A DNA stretch of 7,743 nt from Thermoanaerobaculia bacterium. Its GTDB lineage: Bacteria; Acidobacteriota; Thermoanaerobaculia; UBA5066. Each line of letters begins with the position of its first letter. Position 1 is the stretch's first letter. The stretch spans positions 1 through 7,743 of the forward strand of contig JAGOBQ010000189.1 in the NCBI GenBank assembly GCA_017999215.1. Direction: 5' to 3'. Below the pieces are notes generated by a model, which saw nothing but the letters and a program-made list of their open reading frames with translations, was not told the DNA's origin and ran no database searches. The translations under genes and the position numbers were made by a program. Shown here one piece after another: positions 5,614 to 7,743 of the stretch.

Positions 5614-7731
5614 GTGTTCCTCTCCGACCTCTCGATCAAGAGGCCCGTCTTCGCGACGGTCCTCATGCTCGCCCTCGTCACGCTCGGCGCCTTCTCCTAC
5701 CGGCGCCTCGCGATCGACATGTTCCCCGACATCGAGATCCCGGTCCTCTCGGTCATCACGCAGTACCCCGGCGCCTCGCCGGAGACGGTCGAGCGCGAGG
5801 TGACGAAGAAGCTCGAGCAGGCCGTCAACCCGATCTCGGGCGTCAAGCACGTCTACTCGACGTCGCGCGAGGGGCTCTCCACGGTCATCGTCGAGTTCAA
5901 CCTCGAGGTGAAGATCAACGACGCCGCCCAGGACGCGCGCTCGAAGATCTCCGCGATCCGGAACGACCTTCCGGCCGGGATCCAGGAGCCCGTCATCCAG
6001 AAGCTCGACATCGGCGGCATGGCGATCGTCTCGCTCGCCGTCCGTTCGCCGGACATGACCCCGCGCGAGCTGACGACGCTCGTCGACCGGAAGGTCAAGC
6101 GGCGCATCGAGAACCTCCCCGGCGTCGGGAAGGTCGACCTCGTCGGCGAGAGCGCCCGCGAGGTCGCCGTCGACCTCGACCCGTCGCGTCTCGACGCCCT
6201 CGGGCTCGGGGTCGACGAGGTCGTGTCGGGCCTCGCGGGCGAGAACGTGAACACCCCGCTCGGCCGCCTCGACCGCGGCGGGCAGGAGATGCCCGTCCGC
6301 GTCTCGGGCAAGCCGAGGGAGGTCTCCGGCTTCCGCTCGATGGTCGTCGCCACCCGGGGCGGCGTGCCGATCGCGCTCGGCGAGATCGCCGAGGTGCGCG
6401 ATACCGTCGAGGAGCAGCGGAAGCTCGCCCTCGTCAACGGCGTCCCGGCCGTCGCGATCGACGTCTTCAAGCAGAGCCGGGCGAACACGGTCGGCGTCGT
6501 CGAGGCCGTCACGAAGGAGATCGAGGAGCTCCGGAGCGAGCTTCCCCCGTCCGTCGAGATCCAGCTCGTGCGGGACGGCTCCGTCATGATCAAGGAGTCG
6601 GTCCACGACGTCACGACGACCCTGATCATCGGCGCGATCCTGACCGTCCTCATCGTCTTCCTCTTCCTCAACTCCTGGCGCTCGACCGTGATCACGGGGC
6701 TGACGCTCCCGATCTCGGTCATCTCCTCGTTCATCGTCATGTACTTCCTCGGGATGACGCTGAACGTCATGACGCTCATGGCGCTCTCGCTGGCGATCGG
6801 CCTCCTGATCGACGACGCGATCGTCGTCCGGGAGAACATCGTGCGGCACCTCGAGGACGGGAAGGACCACATGACGGCGGCCCGGGTCGGGACGGCCGAG
6901 ATCGGCCTCGCCGTCCTCGCGACGACGATGTCGATCGTCGCCGTCTTCGTCCCCGTCGCCTTCATGAAGGGGATCATGGGGCGCTTCTTCTTCCAGTTCG
7001 GGATCACGGTCGCCTTCGCGGTCCTCGTCTCGCTCTTCGTCTCGTTCACGCTCGACCCGATGCTCTCCTCGCGGTGGGTCGACCCGGACGTCGAGCGGAT
7101 CGGGAAGCGGCACGCCGTGGCGCGCGCCCTCGACCGGTTCAACGAGTGGTTCGACCGGACGGCCGACCGCTACAAGGGCCTGATCGCGTGGGCCCTCGAC
7201 CACCGGAAGTCGGTCCTCGCGTTCGCGACCGCCGCGTTCTTCGCCGGCATCGGGCTCTTCGGGACGCTCGAGTCGGAGTTCATGGCGAACCCCGACCAGG
7301 CCGAGTTCCAGGTCAAGTTCAAGACGGCCCCCGACGCCTCGTTCGAGGAGACGCGCGGCCGGATGGAGGCCGTCCTCGCCGAGCTGAAGAAGATGCCCGA
7401 GGTCCGGCACACGTATGCCTCGATCGGCGCGGGCGACATGGGGACGGTGCGCGACGCGCGCGTCTACGTGAAGCTCGTCGAGAAGTCGGAGAGGACGAAG
7501 CACGCGAAGGTCCTCGCGTCCGAGGCGCGCGACCGGATCGCCGGGATCGCCGGGATCATCCCGTCGGTCGAGATGCAGAGCGACGAGTTTGCCGAGAAGC
7601 CGGTCATGGTCTCGATCCGCGGCGAGGAGATCCCGCTTCTGAAGAACTACGCCGCCGAGCTGAAGAAGGCCGTCTACGGCATCCCCGGCATCGTCGACGT
7701 CGAGACGACGCTCGAGCTCGACCTCCCCTAG
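5614..7731 (+). CDS. RND efflux pump (AcrB/HAE1-like), ended early by an in-frame TAG
   Basis: This inner-membrane proton/drug antiporter subunit starts with the classic MFLSDLSIKRPVFATVLMLA; TM1 lies at about 11-30. The first periplasmic loop holds PDIEIPVLSVITQYPGASPE (38-57) and GVGKVDLVGE (170-179). TM2-TM6 run from about 334 to 482. TM4 contains GLLIDDAIVVREN, where D400 and D401 correspond to the AcrB proton-relay pair D407/D408. TM7 (about 533-551) and part of the second periplasmic loop follow. The frame ends at TAG 7729-7731 after 705 residues, whereas full pumps have about 1,000-1,050. The product would lack the rest of the second porter loop and TM8-TM12, including the positions equivalent to AcrB K940 and T978, so it should not work alone. 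After the TAG the frame reads Y-R-L-V, as relatives do. The gene follows the adaptor gene by 3 bp with its own ribosome binding site. Pump identity is certain; whether it is a pseudogene, split gene or sequence error is open. Confidence 0.93.
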   Translation: MFLSDLSIKRPVFATVLMLALVTLGAFSYRRLAIDMFPDIEIPVLSVITQYPGASPETVEREVTKKLEQAVNPISGVKHVYSTSREGLSTVIVEFNLEVKINDAAQDARSKISAIRNDLPAGIQEPVIQKLDIGGMAIVSLAVRSPDMTPRELTTLVDRKVKRRIENLPGVGKVDLVGESAREVAVDLDPSRLDALGLGVDEVVSGLAGENVNTPLGRLDRGGQEMPVRVSGKPREVSGFRSMVVATRGGVPIALGEIAEVRDTVEEQRKLALVNGVPAVAIDVFKQSRANTVGVVEAVTKEIEELRSELPPSVEIQLVRDGSVMIKESVHDVTTTLIIGAILTVLIVFLFLNSWRSTVITGLTLPISVISSFIVMYFLGMTLNVMTLMALSLAIGLLIDDAIVVRENIVRHLEDGKDHMTAARVGTAEIGLAVLATTMSIVAVFVPVAFMKGIMGRFFFQFGITVAFAVLVSLFVSFTLDPMLSSRWVDPDVERIGKRHAVARALDRFNEWFDRTADRYKGLIAWALDHRKSVLAFATAAFFAGIGLFGTLESEFMANPDQAEFQVKFKTAPDASFEETRGRMEAVLAELKKMPEVRHTYASIGAGDMGTVRDARVYVKLVEKSERTKHAKVLASEARDRIAGIAGIIPSVEMQSDEFAEKPVMVSIRGEEIPLLKNYAAELKKAVYGIPGIVDVETTLELDLP

Positions 7732-7743
7732 TACCGCCTCGTG
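7729..7743 (+). other. In-frame TAG and continuing pump reading frame at the window edge
   Basis: The pump frame reads IPGIVDVETTLELDLP, then TAG, then Y-R-L-V to the last base. In AcrB the matching segment is DTP-Q-FKIDID, so the TAG sits where Gln or Glu is expected. One base change from CAG or GAG would create it. The final in-window codon is GTG (7741-7743), which could also be a start. Confidence 0.6.

Noticed and set aside
4054..7503. An open frame of 1,149 codons on the minus strand, antisense to tetR, the adaptor and the pump
   Set aside because: Its translation is dominated by Arg, Asp, Glu and His-rich low-complexity sequence with no domain, as expected opposite GC-biased codons. 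The plus-strand genes are unmistakable families.
7538..7558. Short tandem repeat in the pump gene encoding I-A-G-I-A-G
   Set aside because: Two copies of about 9 bases within a coding frame, consistent with normal protein sequence and codon bias.

Overview
The window is GC-rich (roughly 70 % by eye, not computed) bacterial DNA with a diderm gene set: a TonB-dependent outer-membrane receptor, a tripartite RND efflux system and several exported proteins. The base composition, the strong GC bias at third codon positions and the receptor type would fit Acidobacteriota or another high-GC Gram-negative phylum. No phylogenetic marker gene is present, so the phylum stays open.

Layout. (1) On the minus strand at the left edge is the N-terminal 59 residues of a response-regulator receiver domain (1-179, cut by the window). 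(2) Just upstream of it, on the same strand, is a complete BtuB-like TonB-dependent receptor (221-2095). (3) Diverging from the receptor across only 47 bp is a small exported protein of unknown function (2143-2718). (4) Next is an exported seven-bladed beta-propeller of the NHL / virginiamycin-B-lyase-like type (2836-3765). It contains no histidine and is followed by a short hairpin plus seven T residues. (5) The right half is an efflux operon in the order tetR, membrane fusion lipoprotein, RND pump (3887 to the window edge). A near-perfect 18-bp palindrome sits in its promoter and is a strong candidate operator for the TetR protein.

How the genes work together. The efflux operon is the clearest unit. 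The TetR repressor should bind the palindrome at 3825-3842 and control its own operon. Its gene overlaps the fusion-protein gene by 4 bp, and the pump gene starts 3 bp after the fusion-protein stop. All three operon genes have a Shine-Dalgarno sequence with the same 8-nt spacing. No outer-membrane channel gene is visible; it could lie to the right or elsewhere.

The most notable irregularity is in the pump gene. It stops at an in-frame TAG after 705 residues, while the family normally has about 1,000-1,050. The TAG falls where relatives usually have Glu or Gln, and the frame continues with family-like residues to the window edge. This could be a nonsense mutation, a split pump or a sequence error. 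Otherwise the region looks like ordinary chromosomal gene content. I saw no mobile element, CRISPR array, tRNA or rRNA, and no stretch of 300 bases lacks a gene.
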